The notes beneath the pieces were generated by a model. It was not told the DNA's origin. It was given only the letters and a program-made list of their open reading frames with translations, and did not search any database. The translations under genes and the position numbers were made by a program. A stretch of 64,000 nucleotides of DNA, from NCBI RefSeq assembly GCF_013256425.1, contig NZ_CP053904.1, forward strand, positions 3,410,001 to 3,474,000, read 5' to 3'. Source of the DNA: Hymenobacter sp. BRD67 (GTDB lineage Bacteria; Bacteroidota; Bacteroidia; Cytophagales; Hymenobacteraceae). Of this stretch, positions 1-10,400 are shown piece after piece. How positions within the stretch are numbered: position 1 is the first letter of the stretch; the number at the start of each line of letters is the position of its first letter.

Positions 1-246
1 AACACGTTGGGTGCCATGGTGCTCACGATAATCGGGGTGTGGGGCCTACAGTTCCCAGTGGCCTGGTATTTGTCGCAGCACACGGCGCTGGGCTTTCACG
101 GGCTGTGGTGGTCGTTTGTGATAGCCAACGTGCTATCGGCGCTGGTGGCGGGCATCTGGTATCTGAAGGGAAGCTGGCAGCGGCCCCGCCTGGCCGACCC
201 GCAGCGCCCGAATGCGGGAGCGCCCGCTGTGCCGGCAGCGGAGTAG
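1..246 (+). CDS. MATE family efflux transporter, C-terminal fragment (gene starts before the window)
   Basis: The reading frame is open from base 1 to the stop at 244-246, giving 81 residues with no start inside the window. Two hydrophobic membrane segments are visible, the second ending in a WSFVIANVLSALVAGIWYLK-type helix, followed by a polar, proline-rich tail. This matches the last two helices of Na+ or H+ driven MATE (NorM-type) drug exporters of Bacteroidota. The substrate cannot be told from this part. The next gene is convergent, ending about 70 bases downstream. The family call rests on pattern recognition of a short C-terminus, so it is moderate. Confidence 0.6.
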   Translation, partial: NTLGAMVLTIIGVWGLQFPVAWYLSQHTALGFHGLWWSFVIANVLSALVAGIWYLKGSWQRPRLADPQRPNAGAPAVPAAE

Positions 247-314
247 TTCGTTCCCACTTTGCTTCGGCTAGGCCAGGACGCAGCTTGATAGCAGGCGAAG
301 CCACCAGGAGCAAC

Positions 315-1028
315 TTACTTTGACGGCAGGGGAGCCTGGGTAGCGCGGCGGGTAAGGTGCCCGGCCAGCCAGTAGGCAAAAAAGGCAAAAAAGGGCGCGG
401 CCACCACGTCATAGGTATAATGCACGCGCTGCACCAGCACTAGTATCCCGATGCATAGCGCTACCAGCGCCAGCACCCGTCGCCACCAGTAGCCCCGCAC
501 TGCCAGGGCCAGAATCGCCACGGTGGCCGTATGCCCCGAGAAAAATAAATCCTTGGTAATAGCCAGCCCGCCAGTGGTGTGAAACAGCTGCGCCGTGAAA
601 GGGTCGGGCATTGGCAGCAGGTCGAGGGGCGGGGCCAGCGGCACCAGCCAAATAGTAAAAAGGCGCAGCAGCAGCAAGATAAAGTAGCCCCATAGCCCGC
701 GCAAAAACAGCAGCGGATGGCGCGTGAGCCAGCCCACGGCCCCCAGCACGGCGCCGTACATCAGCACAAAAACCGGGGTGGCCACATTGTGACGCGGCAG
801 CAAGGCTAAAAGGGGGTCGACTAATACGGTACCCGGCCGCTGCTGGATAAATAAAAAAAAGCCCGGCACCAGGGGCACCAGCACGCCAAATAGCAGCAGT
901 AGCAGTACCAGCCAGCTCGCCCGAAACGCAGGCCGGGCCAGTGCCGGGCCCCAGGCATCAGCTACGGGTAGCGGCGCTTGTGGGGTGGCGGGGCAGGCGG
1001 GCGGTGCAGCGATGGGAAGTGCAGGCAT
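315..1028 (-). CDS. PAP2-type membrane phosphatase (sphingomyelin synthase-like PAP2_C)
   Basis: This is a 237-residue integral membrane protein with about six hydrophobic segments. Two motifs identify the family: FFSGHTA around residues 161-168, carrying the catalytic histidine, and HYTYDVVAAPF around residue 200, carrying the second histidine and aspartate. These are the C2 and C3 motifs of the lipid phosphatase/phosphotransferase superfamily, in the form seen in sphingomyelin-synthase-like and inositol-phosphotransferase proteins rather than classic PgpB. It would act on a lipid phosphate or phospholipid head group at the membrane. The N-terminal 25 residues are alanine/proline rich, and a later start is possible. 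It stands alone, convergent with the MATE fragment. Confidence 0.7.
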   Translation of the reverse strand: MPALPIAAPPACPATPQAPLPVADAWGPALARPAFRASWLVLLLLLFGVLVPLVPGFFLFIQQRPGTVLVDPLLALLPRHNVATPVFVLMYGAVLGAVGWLTRHPLLFLRGLWGYFILLLLRLFTIWLVPLAPPLDLLPMPDPFTAQLFHTTGGLAITKDLFFSGHTATVAILALAVRGYWWRRVLALVALCIGILVLVQRVHYTYDVVAAPFFAFFAYWLAGHLTRRATQAPLPSK

Positions 1029-1197
1029 AACAGCGAATTAGAAAGAGCGGGCGGGGCGTAACAGACAAAAATAAGCCCAACTGCTTACTTAGCGCTACTA
1101 GTTCCTTAACGAGTGGCCAGGTAGCCCAAGTTGCCCGCTGGTTATGTTTCGAAGTAGTTGTGCGAATACCGACGGCCGAAGCGGTATCTTGGCCGCC

Positions 1198-2508
1198 ATG
1201 AACTATGCTACTCCTATTATTCTTGCAGGGCTTGGGTTTGCACTGGCTACCCCCGGTGCCCACGCCCAGAACGTGGCCCTGGATGCCCGCATTGCGAAGC
1301 TGGCCGATGCCGAGCAGCCTAAAGTAGTGGCCTGGCGGCGCGACCTGCACGAGCACCCCGAGCTAGGCAACGAAGAGCACCGCACCGCTGAGCTTATTGC
1401 CGCCCAGCTCAAAAGCCTAGGCCTGGAAGTACAAACCGGCGTGGCACGTACGGGCGTAGTAGGCATCCTGCGCGGCGGCAAGCCCGGCCCGGTAGTGGCC
1501 CTGCGCGCCGACATGGATGGGCTGCCCCTCACCGAAACCACCGGCCTGGCTTTTGCCTCTACCGTAAAAAGCACTTACCTGGGCCAGCCCGTGGGCGTGA
1601 TGCACGCCTGCGGCCACGACACCCACGTGGCCATGCTGCTCGGAGCGGCCGAAGTGCTTAGCCAAGTAAAAAAAGACCTGCCCGGCACCGTCAAATTCAT
1701 TTTTCAGCCAGCTGAGGAAGGCTCACTGCCCGGCGTGGTGGGTGGCGCCAAGCTGATGGTGCAGGAAGGCGTGCTGGATAAGCCCAAAGTCGACGCCATC
1801 TTCGGGCTGCACATCTGGGCCACGGCCCCGGTGGGGCAAATACAGTACCGGCCGCGCGGCGAGATGGCCAGCTCCGACCGCTTCACCATTAAGGTTATCG
1901 GCAAGGGCAGCCACGGCGCCAAGCCCTGGAGCAGCATCGACCCGGTGGTGACGGCCGCCGAGATTATTACGGCCCTCCAAACCATTGTGAGCCGCCAGGT
2001 AGACCTGACGCAGGACGCGGCCGTGGTAACCGTAGGCACCGTGCAGGCCGGCGTGCGCTACAACGTAATTCCGCCCGATGCCACGCTTAGCGGCACCATC
2101 CGGGCCTTCAGCCCCGCCACGCAGGAGCGCATCTGGGCGGCTATCAAGCGCACTGCTAATGGCATTGCCGCCGCCAATGGTGCCACCGCCGAGGTAGGCA
2201 TCGAGCCCTACGTGCCGGTTACCTTCAACGACCCGGCTCTCACGGCCCGTATGCTGCCCACCCTGCAGCGCACCGCCGGCACCGCCAACGTGCTAGAGAT
2301 AAAGGCCGTAACCGGCGCCGAGGACTTTGCCTGCTACCAGGAAAAAGTGCCGGGTCTGTTCGTTTTTCTGGGCGGCATGACGCCGGGCACTGACCCTGCC
2401 ACCGTAGCCGACCATCACACTGCCGGCTTTAAAATCGACGAGAGCGCCTTTCCTCTGGGCGTAAAAACCCTGGCTACGCTGGCCGCCGACTATTTAAGCA
2501 AGAAGTAG
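1198..2508 (+). CDS. Secreted M20-family amidohydrolase (N-acyl-amino acid / hippurate hydrolase type)
   Basis: The protein has 436 residues counted from the ATG at 1198, chosen because it begins a clean signal peptide (MNYATPIILAGLGFALATPGAHAQ). An in-frame ATG at 1144 would add 18 residues that spoil it. Metal-binding motifs of the M20D subgroup are present: ADMDGLPLTE near residue 104, HACGHDTHVAM near 135, PAEEG near 171, FGLHIWA near 206 and GAEDF near 374. Such dizinc enzymes hydrolyse N-acyl amino acids and related amides; here export to the periplasm is expected. A TATCTTGG box at 1185-1192 lies directly before the start, so the leader must be very short. The exact substrate is not predictable. 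Confidence 0.88.
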   Translation: MNYATPIILAGLGFALATPGAHAQNVALDARIAKLADAEQPKVVAWRRDLHEHPELGNEEHRTAELIAAQLKSLGLEVQTGVARTGVVGILRGGKPGPVVALRADMDGLPLTETTGLAFASTVKSTYLGQPVGVMHACGHDTHVAMLLGAAEVLSQVKKDLPGTVKFIFQPAEEGSLPGVVGGAKLMVQEGVLDKPKVDAIFGLHIWATAPVGQIQYRPRGEMASSDRFTIKVIGKGSHGAKPWSSIDPVVTAAEIITALQTIVSRQVDLTQDAAVVTVGTVQAGVRYNVIPPDATLSGTIRAFSPATQERIWAAIKRTANGIAAANGATAEVGIEPYVPVTFNDPALTARMLPTLQRTAGTANVLEIKAVTGAEDFACYQEKVPGLFVFLGGMTPGTDPATVADHHTAGFKIDESAFPLGVKTLATLAADYLSKK

Positions 2509-2553
2509 CACAGGCAGCGGCGGTACGCATTTAGCCTACAGCCACCTGCACTG

Positions 2554-3296
2554 CTAGTCGTTGTGCACGAGAGGCTTCGGCCGTGATTTAAATAGCGAAT
2601 ACTCTATTTTAATGGTAGCCGTGGCAAAGCTGTCCTTAGAATCGGGATTGCCGCGCTGGCTGATGCCATCGAGCATATCGCTGCTGGTGAAGAAATACAG
2701 CGCCTCGGCCGTAAAGGCCAGGTGTGGAGACGCGCGCAGCGTGACGCCGCCCCCACGGGCAGCACCGCTGCCAGGCCGGTGAAAGTGGTGTAGCCCGCTT
2801 CGGGCGCCAGTGGAAAGCCGTACTGGCCGGGGCTAGGGTCGTAGCGCAGTGCACCTACCCCGGCCGACACGAAGAGCAGCACGGGCATTTCCTTGTGCTC
2901 GGGGCCGATTAGCAGACTTTTATCGGCAAATATATTGTAGCGCAACAGGCCGGTGAGCAGCGTGTTGCGGCTACTGAACGAAAAACCCCGCTCCGGAAAA
3001 GCGTCCTTGGCAGCCATGCGCACCGACGACAGGTCGATGGCGAGGGTCAGGCGCGGACTAAGCGTTTGCGCCAGGCCGATGCCATAACCGATTTTGTAGG
3101 TATTGCCGGCCGAGCTGCTGGCAACGTCGCCGTTGTAGTAGGTCGTGTTCAAGCCGAAATTGACCCGGAGAGGCTGGCGATGGTAGGGCTGATTGCTCGG
3201 GGTGAGGTAGCGATGAGGGGCCCGGTAGCCCGGCGGCCGGGCCGCCAGGGCAGATAAGCTGGCACCAAGCAGGGCACTTAGCAAAAGAAGACGCAT
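2554..3296 (-). CDS. Outer-membrane beta-barrel protein, frameshifted near its C-terminus
   Basis: It starts with a signal peptide (MRLLLLSALLGASLSALAA) and continues with beta-rich segments of the type found in small Bacteroidota porin-like or PorT/DUF6089-like barrels. The frame as given runs to a stop at 2604, but residues after PVG become arginine/cysteine-rich nonsense. Adding one G at the 5-base run 2750-2754 restores GGGVTLRASPHLAFTAEALY and a normal barrel ending in TATIKIEYSLF, with a stop at 2554-2556. The repaired protein has about 247 residues. The downstream gene malQ diverges. Function is unknown; a structural or T9SS-associated barrel is possible. The frameshift is probably a sequence error. 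Confidence 0.65.
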
Positions 3297-3431
3297 GGCG
3301 AGGGAAAAGGAAATAGAAAGCCAGCAAAGCGCGGCTTAAATGCCACATACGGCGGACACCGTCCGGCCGTTGGCGCATAGCCGCCCAGACCTTCGGGCAG
3401 TATCTTGCGGCCCTTATACTGGTTTGCGTTT

Positions 3432-6202
3432 ATGACTCTTAGCTTTTCCCTGCCTTACCGCACCACTTTTGGCCAGCGCCTGGTGGTGTGCGGCTCGCTG
3501 CCCGCTCTGGGCCTCTGGAACTTAGCCCACTCGCTGCCGCTGCACTACGACGAGGCGACTACGTACTGGAGTGCCGAAGTGGCCGTGCCCGCTACTACCA
3601 CCGAGGTAGCCTATAAATACGTGCTGCTGTTTGAAGGTGGCGGGGTAGTGTGGGAATGGGGGACCAATCGCGCCCTCCCATTGCCGGCCGCGCCTCCCTA
3701 TCAGCAGCTGGAGGTGCGCGATTTCTGGCGGGCACCGGCGCAGGCCGATAACGAGTTGTTTACGGCTGCTTTTACTAAAGCGCTGTTTCGTCGGCCGCCC
3801 TTTCAGCCCGGCATTGGGTCGGCAACCCCGATTAAAAAGGCAGCCGGCAAAGCCAAAAAAGCGGTGGCCGCCCCAGCTACAGTGCGCTTTCAGCTCGAAG
3901 CGCCCCGCGTCGACCCACACCACCAGGTGTGCGTGCTGGGCTCCGACCCGGCTCTCGGCAGCTGGGATAATACCCGGCCGCTGCTGCTGTCGGACAGCAA
4001 TTTTCCGGCCTGGCAGGCCGAGCTGGCGCTGCAAAACCCCGAAGCCGAGCTGCGCTACAAGTACGGTTTCTGGAGCCCCGAGCGCCACGCCGTGGTACAG
4101 CTCGAAACCGGCGACGACCGGGTGCTGCCGGCCGGCACTGCCCAGCCGGGCACCCTTACGGTGCTGGCTGATGAGGGCTTCCGCTACCACGCGGGGCCCT
4201 GGCGCGGGGCCGGCGTAGCCATGCCCGTGTTCTCGCTGCGCAGCGAGAAGGGCCTGGGCGTAGGCGAGTTTTCTGACCTGAAGCTGCTCATTGACTGGGC
4301 CGAGAAAACCGGCCTTAACCTGGTGCAGATTCTGCCCATCAATGATACGACGGCCACGCATACCTGGGTCGACTCCTACCCCTACGCGGCCATCTCCGTG
4401 TTTGCGCTGCACCCGCAGTACCTGCACCTCGAAGGCATTGCCGACCTTAAGGACAAGGCTGCCCGCACTGAGCTGACCCGGCTAAGAGAGGAGCTGAATG
4501 CCAAGGACTTTGTAGACTACGAAGCCGTGATGAACGGCAAGTGGAAGTTACTCAGGCTCCTGTACCAGCAGGAGAAAAAGAAGTTCCTGGTCGACCCCGA
4601 GTTTCACACCTTCAAGGCTGAGCAGGCGAGCTGGCTTATCCCCTACGCGGCATTCTCGGCCCTGCGCGAGCGCTTCGGCACAGCCGACTTTCACCAGTGG
4701 CCCCGCGAGTTTCGAGCGCCGGTCGGTCTGGCCGAGCTGACCAACGAAGCCGGCGCCGACTTTGACGAGTTTGGCCTGCACTTCTTTACCCAGTTTCACC
4801 TCGATAAACAGCTGCGCGCGGCCGTAAACTATGGCCGCGCCAGGGGCGTGGTGCTGAAAGGCGACCTGCCCATCGGCATCTACCGCCATTCGGTAGATGC
4901 CTGGACCCAGCCCGAGCTATTCCACATGGACCAGCAGGCCGGGGCACCGCCCGACGATTTCTCCACCACCGGCCAGAACTGGCGCTTTCCGACCTACAAC
5001 TGGGAGCGCATGGCCCAGGACAACTACCAGTGGTGGCGCGAGCGCCTGGGCCACCTCGCCCGTTACTTCGACGCGCTGCGCATCGACCACATTCTGGGCT
5101 TTTTCCGCATCTGGGAAATGCCTGAAAACTCGGTTGAGGGCCTGCTTGGCCACTTTGCCCCTGCCCTGCCGCTGCACCGCGACGAGATTGAGCGTCGCCT
5201 GGGCTGGTTTGACTACGGCCGTCTGTGTGAGCCCTACATCCGCTGGCACCTGCTGGAGCGGGTTTTTGGGGCCGATGCGCAGGCCGTCTTCGACGAGTTT
5301 TTGGTGGCTGATAGCTATGGAGCGCTGCAGCTCCGACCGCACGTAGCCAACCAGCGGCAGATTGAGGAATATATAGAAAATAATATATCAACCCACCCGA
5401 GCGGGAGGAGTTCCTGCTGCGCGTGCGGCCGGGCCTGTATCAGTTTGTGAACGAGGTGCTGTTTCTGCCGGCCGGCAACGACTTCTACCACCCGCGCATT
5501 ACCTTAAATAAGACTGCCAGCTTTGCCGAGCTGGCCGATGACGAGAGTCGCCGCCGGCTCTACGACGACATCTACGTCGATTATTTCTTCCGTCGCCATG
5601 AGGAGTTCTGGCGCGAGCAGGGCCTCGTGAAGCTGCCGGCCGTACGCTACGCCACCGACATGCTCATTTGTGGCGAAGACCTGGGCATGGTGCCCGCCTC
5701 GGTGCCCGGCGTGATGCACCAGCTCGGTATTCTGGGCCTGAATATTCAGCGCATGCCCTCCAACCCGGCTACTGAGTTTGGCCATCCGGCCGATGCGCCG
5801 TACCTATCGGTAGTAACCACCGGCAGCCACGACATGAGCACGCTGCGCGGCTGGTGGGAAGAAGACCGGGTGCGTACCCAGCGCTACTTCGAAACCACGC
5901 TCGGCCACTGGCGCCAGCTCGCGCCCTACTACTGCGAGCCCTGGGTGGTGCGCGAAGTGCTGACCCAGCACCTGCACTCGCCAGCTATGTGGGCCATTTT
6001 TCCGCTCCAGGATTTTCTGGGTATCGATACCCAGCTGCGCCGCCCCAACCCGCACGACGAGCAGATTAACGTACCGAGCAACCCCCAGCACTTCTGGAAA
6101 TACCGCCTGCACCTGCCCCTCGAAGAGCTGGTAGAAGCGGTTGGCTTCAACGAGCCCGTGCGGGCGCTGGTGGCAGCCAGCGCCCGCGGACCGGCCTATT
6201 AA
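3432..6202 (+). CDS. malQ: 4-alpha-glucanotransferase (amylomaltase, GH77) with two N-terminal CBM20 starch-binding domains, frameshifted
   Basis: The enzyme transfers alpha-1,4-glucan segments between maltodextrins in cytoplasmic glycogen/maltose metabolism. Two CBM20-like modules are visible, residues about 1-110 and 150-255, each with a LGSWD/LGLWN-type signature. The GH77 catalytic region follows, with SYPYAAISVFALHP, the nucleophile Asp in ALRIDH (near residue 552), the acid/base Glu in CGEDLGMVP (near 748) and GSHDMSTLRGWWEED. The frame breaks near 5396-5398; one extra C there joins THP to EREEFLLRVRPG and yields about 923 residues, normal for the Bacteroidota plant-DPE2-like form. The start at 3432 opens the first CBM20; an upstream start at 3405 is less likely. 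A TATCTTGC box at 3401-3408 is the likely promoter. Confidence 0.9.
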
Positions 6203-6238
6203 CTCCACCGGCTCTCTGCTACTCAGCAGCTAAGAAGC

Positions 6239-6268
6239 AAAAAGGCCACCCGGTTGGGTGGCCTTTTT
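6239..6268 (+). terminator. Rho-independent terminator of malQ
   Basis: A perfect 13-bp stem (AAAAAGGCCACCC / GGGTGGCCTTTTT) with a GGTT loop ends in a T run 37 bases after the malQ stop. It also lies just past the 3' end of the minus-strand gene at 6296 and carries A/T runs on both sides, so it can work in both directions. Confidence 0.9.
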
Positions 6269-6295
6269 AATTATATGCATAATTGCAGCTATTTC

Positions 6296-6676
6296 CTAAT
6301 CGGCAAGCGACATCTCTTTGAGGTATTCGCGCATGCGGGGGGTGGCTTCCAACTCGCGAAACTGGCGCAGCTGCCCCGGCGAAAGCAGGTGTCCCGCCAC
6401 GCGTTGCAGCTGCTCACGCTCGGCGGGCACCAGCTCAGCCACTTCGGCCGCCGAGTGGTTGGCCGCTTGCACGGCCATGTAGTCTATCTCCTGCTCCAGA
6501 TACGCCCGCAGGCCGGTGCGCTGCTCGTCGGTAAGGTCGAGGCGAGCATTGCAGGCCTGTACAAATTCTTCGGCTACGGCCGGTGGGCCGGCTATTGTCC
6601 ATACGTGCGGCGCAGCGGCAACCGGCGCAGCAGCCAGCAGGCTGCCCAGCAGCCAGCCCGATAAGTGAAGTTTCAT
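6296..6676 (-). CDS. Small secreted protein of unknown function
   Basis: This is a 126-residue protein with a clear signal peptide (MKLHLSGWLLGSLLAAAPVAAA) followed by a helical, charged mature region of about 100 residues. The segment LDLTDEQRTGLRAYLEQE loosely recalls the LTxxQ helices of Spy/CpxP-like periplasmic proteins, but the similarity is too weak to assign function. It has a paired arrangement of two helix-forming halves, the second with LSPGQLRQFRELEATPRMREYL. It is convergent with malQ and shares its terminator. About 810 bases without genes lie upstream of its start. Existence is supported by the signal peptide and normal codon use. Confidence 0.6.
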   Translation of the reverse strand: MKLHLSGWLLGSLLAAAPVAAAPHVWTIAGPPAVAEEFVQACNARLDLTDEQRTGLRAYLEQEIDYMAVQAANHSAAEVAELVPAEREQLQRVAGHLLSPGQLRQFRELEATPRMREYLKEMSLAD

Positions 6677-7488
6677 AGCGGCAGAGTATTAGTGAGCGGA
6701 TGACTTTTAACCAGCGCGACGGACAAGTGGTGCCCGACTCCATTGGTTTTTCAGAAATAACTACTGAGCCAAGCCGCTTAAGTCAATTCAAACCTGCTTC
6801 TTCCTCTTATCTCAAGTGGCTGAGCCCACTGCTAATATACTAAAAATACTTTGGATAATACCAGTAGATGAGCTTACTTTTTAGCCAGCCGCCAGCTCAA
6901 GGCTGAGTAAAACTACAATAGCAGTTAAGCTTAGCGCGGTTTGAGAGTCGCTGGGCAGCAGCGCGAACTTTTAAGCCGACAGTAGACCGGCCGAAGGCGG
7001 GCAGATTAGACGTCCGCGCTACTTGCCCGGCAGTACACTGACTCCGCAATTGCGCTAGAGCGGTTTTTAAGTCCTAGAACAGACTGGCTGTACTCGACTT
7101 GGAAAACGGCTCTGGTAAGCCAATTATCATAAGCAAGCCCCTTTACCGCCAGAATGCTCCTCGCTGCTATAAACAACATTTTTTTGCAATTTTTTAATAA
7201 TAACTATTTTAATGAAACCTTTTTGCCCTACTAAATCCAGCTATTTTGCTTTTTCGTAGGTGCGAAAAGTCTTGTTTGAAGCTTATCTATTTCGTTCAGC
7301 CAGCAAAAAAAGCAGTTGGGCGAAATAACAAGCCAGCCTATTGATTGACAAGTAGCTTTGTCCTAGCTAAAGGTTCAGCTAATAGCTTTAATTTGATTTA
7401 AGTGATTTGACTTATCTGTTAACTCACTGCAAGCCAGATAATTCATCTCTTCCCTTCTTCTATAACCCCTGCAACTGTAAGCTGGCTT
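6677..7488. other. 812-bp gene-free region, AT-rich toward its right end
   Basis: No plausible coding frame is seen on either strand. From about 7170 the sequence becomes strongly AT-rich, with runs of T and A at 7180-7260, unlike the flanking GC-rich coding DNA. It forms the upstream region of the giant T9SS gene at 7489. A TAGCTTTG box lies at 7353-7360, fitting the Bacteroidota TAnnTTTG -7 element, about 130 bases before the ATG, but no well-spaced -33 element was found. The left half, 6680-7150, shows neither clear repeats nor recognizable RNA. It may be remnant or regulatory DNA. Confidence 0.5.
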
Positions 7489-10400
7489 ATGAAAATTTCA
7501 CATTTACTCATCTTTTTGCTTGCATGGGCAGCATTGCTTCGGCCTGGTGGGGCACAAGCGCAAACTCCTACGCTAGAGTTTGCAGCTGGTACGGGAACTC
7601 CGACCACAAATGGTCCGGCTACGACAGCACCGGCCATTACCTTTCAGAACAACACGAATAATCCGACTGGCACCACCTTCGTGGCTTTTTCGCCAACGTC
7701 TACTGCTTCTTTTTCGCTGGTCAATCAGCAGTACACGCTCAGTACAACTACGCAGGTTAGTACGGGTGTAGCCGTGAACTTTGGGACTACACCCAATCTG
7801 GGTACGGCTAGTACGCAACTCGTTGCGTTTCCGTATTATCCATTAATGAACAACTTGATTGCTCATCCTGATGCTGACTTTACTTCGGCCTCGGCACCAA
7901 GCATTACTGCAGGTACTGGTATCGCGTCGGCAACTAACCGGGCAGTGTCAGTTTTTGCTTCCATTGAAGGCTTGCCCTACAACGCCTCAAAAGCTGTTCG
8001 TTATTACTATGCTGACCTAGTTATCAATTTTAGCCGTTCGACAGTTAACCCGATTATTCACCTTAATGACCTGGGTGGCACGAGTAGTACCGGCCTTGGA
8101 TTCACGACCGAATTAGAATTGCTAAACCCTGGCGCTAACACACTTTCTAAGCTGAGCGGCGAAGCGCAATTTTTAGTAGACGCTACGCCAACGGTTGGAG
8201 TACCACAAATACGCAATGGTAACGCTGACCCTGCGGGCAACTTTGTAAGCGGCTCAGTCTTGGTTACAACACCTGCTGCAGGGGTTAACAGCCTGACCTT
8301 TCGTCTTTACATGCGTGGCAACGCTGCTAGCGCAGCTAATTGGCATGGAAATCCCAGCACCGACCACAGTGGCGACTTATTCTATATAGGCGTTTCTTCA
8401 TTAACACCTAATCCCGCTGCTACACCTGCCACGCTCACGTTTAACAACCCCGGCGGCGTCAATTCGACCAACGTCAGCAGTGGTTTTTCAGGTACTGATA
8501 CTTCGGGTGGCGCGCTGACCTCTCTTACACTGACTACCTTCCCAACTGGCGCTACCAGCATCACGATAAACGGTACGACCTATACGGCGGCGACGTTTGG
8601 CGCTGCCTCGGCGGCCGCCCGCACCCTTATAACCAATGCCGACGGTACGCTGGCTATTGGCCAGACAGTTAGTATTGACCCCGCAGACGGGGGCGTAACT
8701 TACAATCTACCTTTCACGGTGACGGATGTGCAAGGCGCCACCTCGGCACCGGCTAACCTGACCGTCAACTTTACGGCAACTTCAACGGGCTACGTCTTTG
8801 AAGACGTTAACTATGGCGGAGGCGCTGGCCGGCCAATCAGCACGTCGGGCACTTCGCCCCGCAGCGGGGCTACCGTCGAGCTGTACAATACAGCCACCGG
8901 CGCGTTTGTAGCCAGCACTACGACCGATGCAACCGGCAAATACACGTTTAATACCACCGCCAATACGAGCTATACCGTGCGCGTGGTGAACAGCACCGTT
9001 ACGAGCAGCCGCTCTGGCTATGTCAGCGGCCTGTTACCTGTTCAAACTTACAATGGCACCACCTCGCAGGTAGGAGGTCAATATCCGGCGCGCAGCGATG
9101 CAGCTGCCAACACGACTAATTCGCTTCTTCTTACTTTAACCCCAGCCACCGGGACGACGGCCGCCCAATCGCTAGGCACTTTTAACACTGCTAATAATGT
9201 CGGCCCAGACTTCGGCTACAACTTCGATACGGTAGTCAATACCAACGACACCGGCCAGGGCTCGCTACGGCAGTTCATTACCAATGCCAACGCTCTCAGC
9301 AATACGGGCCTGGCACAGGTAGCGGCGAGCAGTGGTGGTAGTGCCCCCGCTGCGGGCGTGGAGAAGAGCATCTTTATGATAACCGATGGCAACGCACACG
9401 CTGGCCTAACGGTGTATAACGCAGCCACCAATCCCGGCCTGGCTTCTCAGCTAACTAATGGCGTAGCCGTTATTACGCCGGTAACAGCACTACCCGCCTT
9501 AGCGGGTACGAATGGGGCCAGTACCAGCATTGATGGCACCACCCAGGCCCAGAACGTGGGCAATACCAACAACGTTACGCTGGGCACGGGCGGCACAGTG
9601 GGTACCACCGGCACGGCGCTGGCGCAGCTCAGCGGCCCGGAAGTGCAGCTGACCGGCACCTCGGCCGTTGCCTTTGGCCTCGATATTGCCAGCACGGGCA
9701 CCGGCACCCTTGTACAGGGGCTGGCTATCTACGGCTTTGGCAACGCGCTTGACAGCAACAACGGCGCTAACATCCGCAGTGCAGCCAACGGCGTCACCAT
9801 CACCCAGAATGTGCTGGGCACCACGGCTACGGCATTTGCTACCCCACCAACTGCCAACAACGCTGACAACGTACGCCTGACGGGCGGCACCAGTGGCGTA
9901 GTAGTGAGCGATAACCTGATTGGCTTCTCCAACAGCAAGGGTATTTCGATTAACGCAGGCGTTACCAACGTGAGTGTAACGGGCAACGAGGTACGCAGTA
10001 ACGGCCTGGGCGGTGCCAACTACGACGGCGTAGATATTCAGGGCAGCAGCGCCACGGTAACCAACAACCTGTTTACCGGCACTTCGGGCCAGGGTATCGA
10101 CGGCTACCGCTCGGCAGGCAGCAACTCCATATCGGGCAATACCATCAGCGATAATGGTCGTGGCACGGCTACCCTGCCCCCCGGCGAAACACCCGGCGTA
10201 CGCATCTACGGTGCGGGCAACACCATCACTCAGAACATCATCTCTGATAACTACGGCGCCGGCATTATGCTGGAAGGGGCAACAAATGGTGGCGCAACCG
10301 CTGCAGCGAGTACAACGGCCATCAGCAAGAACGCCATTTACAATAACGGTAACGTGCTCGCCCGCAACGGGGCCGCCGCCACCGGTCAAGTTGGTATCGA

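Noticed and set aside
3522..4427. 301-residue open frame antisense to malQ
   Set aside because: It is a shadow frame: no signal, no domain, and malQ domains are unmistakable on the other strand.
9499..10389. 296-residue minus-strand frame inside the giant T9SS gene, and similar ones at 11493-14805
   Set aside because: Low-complexity shadows of the Thr/Ala/Asn/Gly repeats; no start signals or domains.
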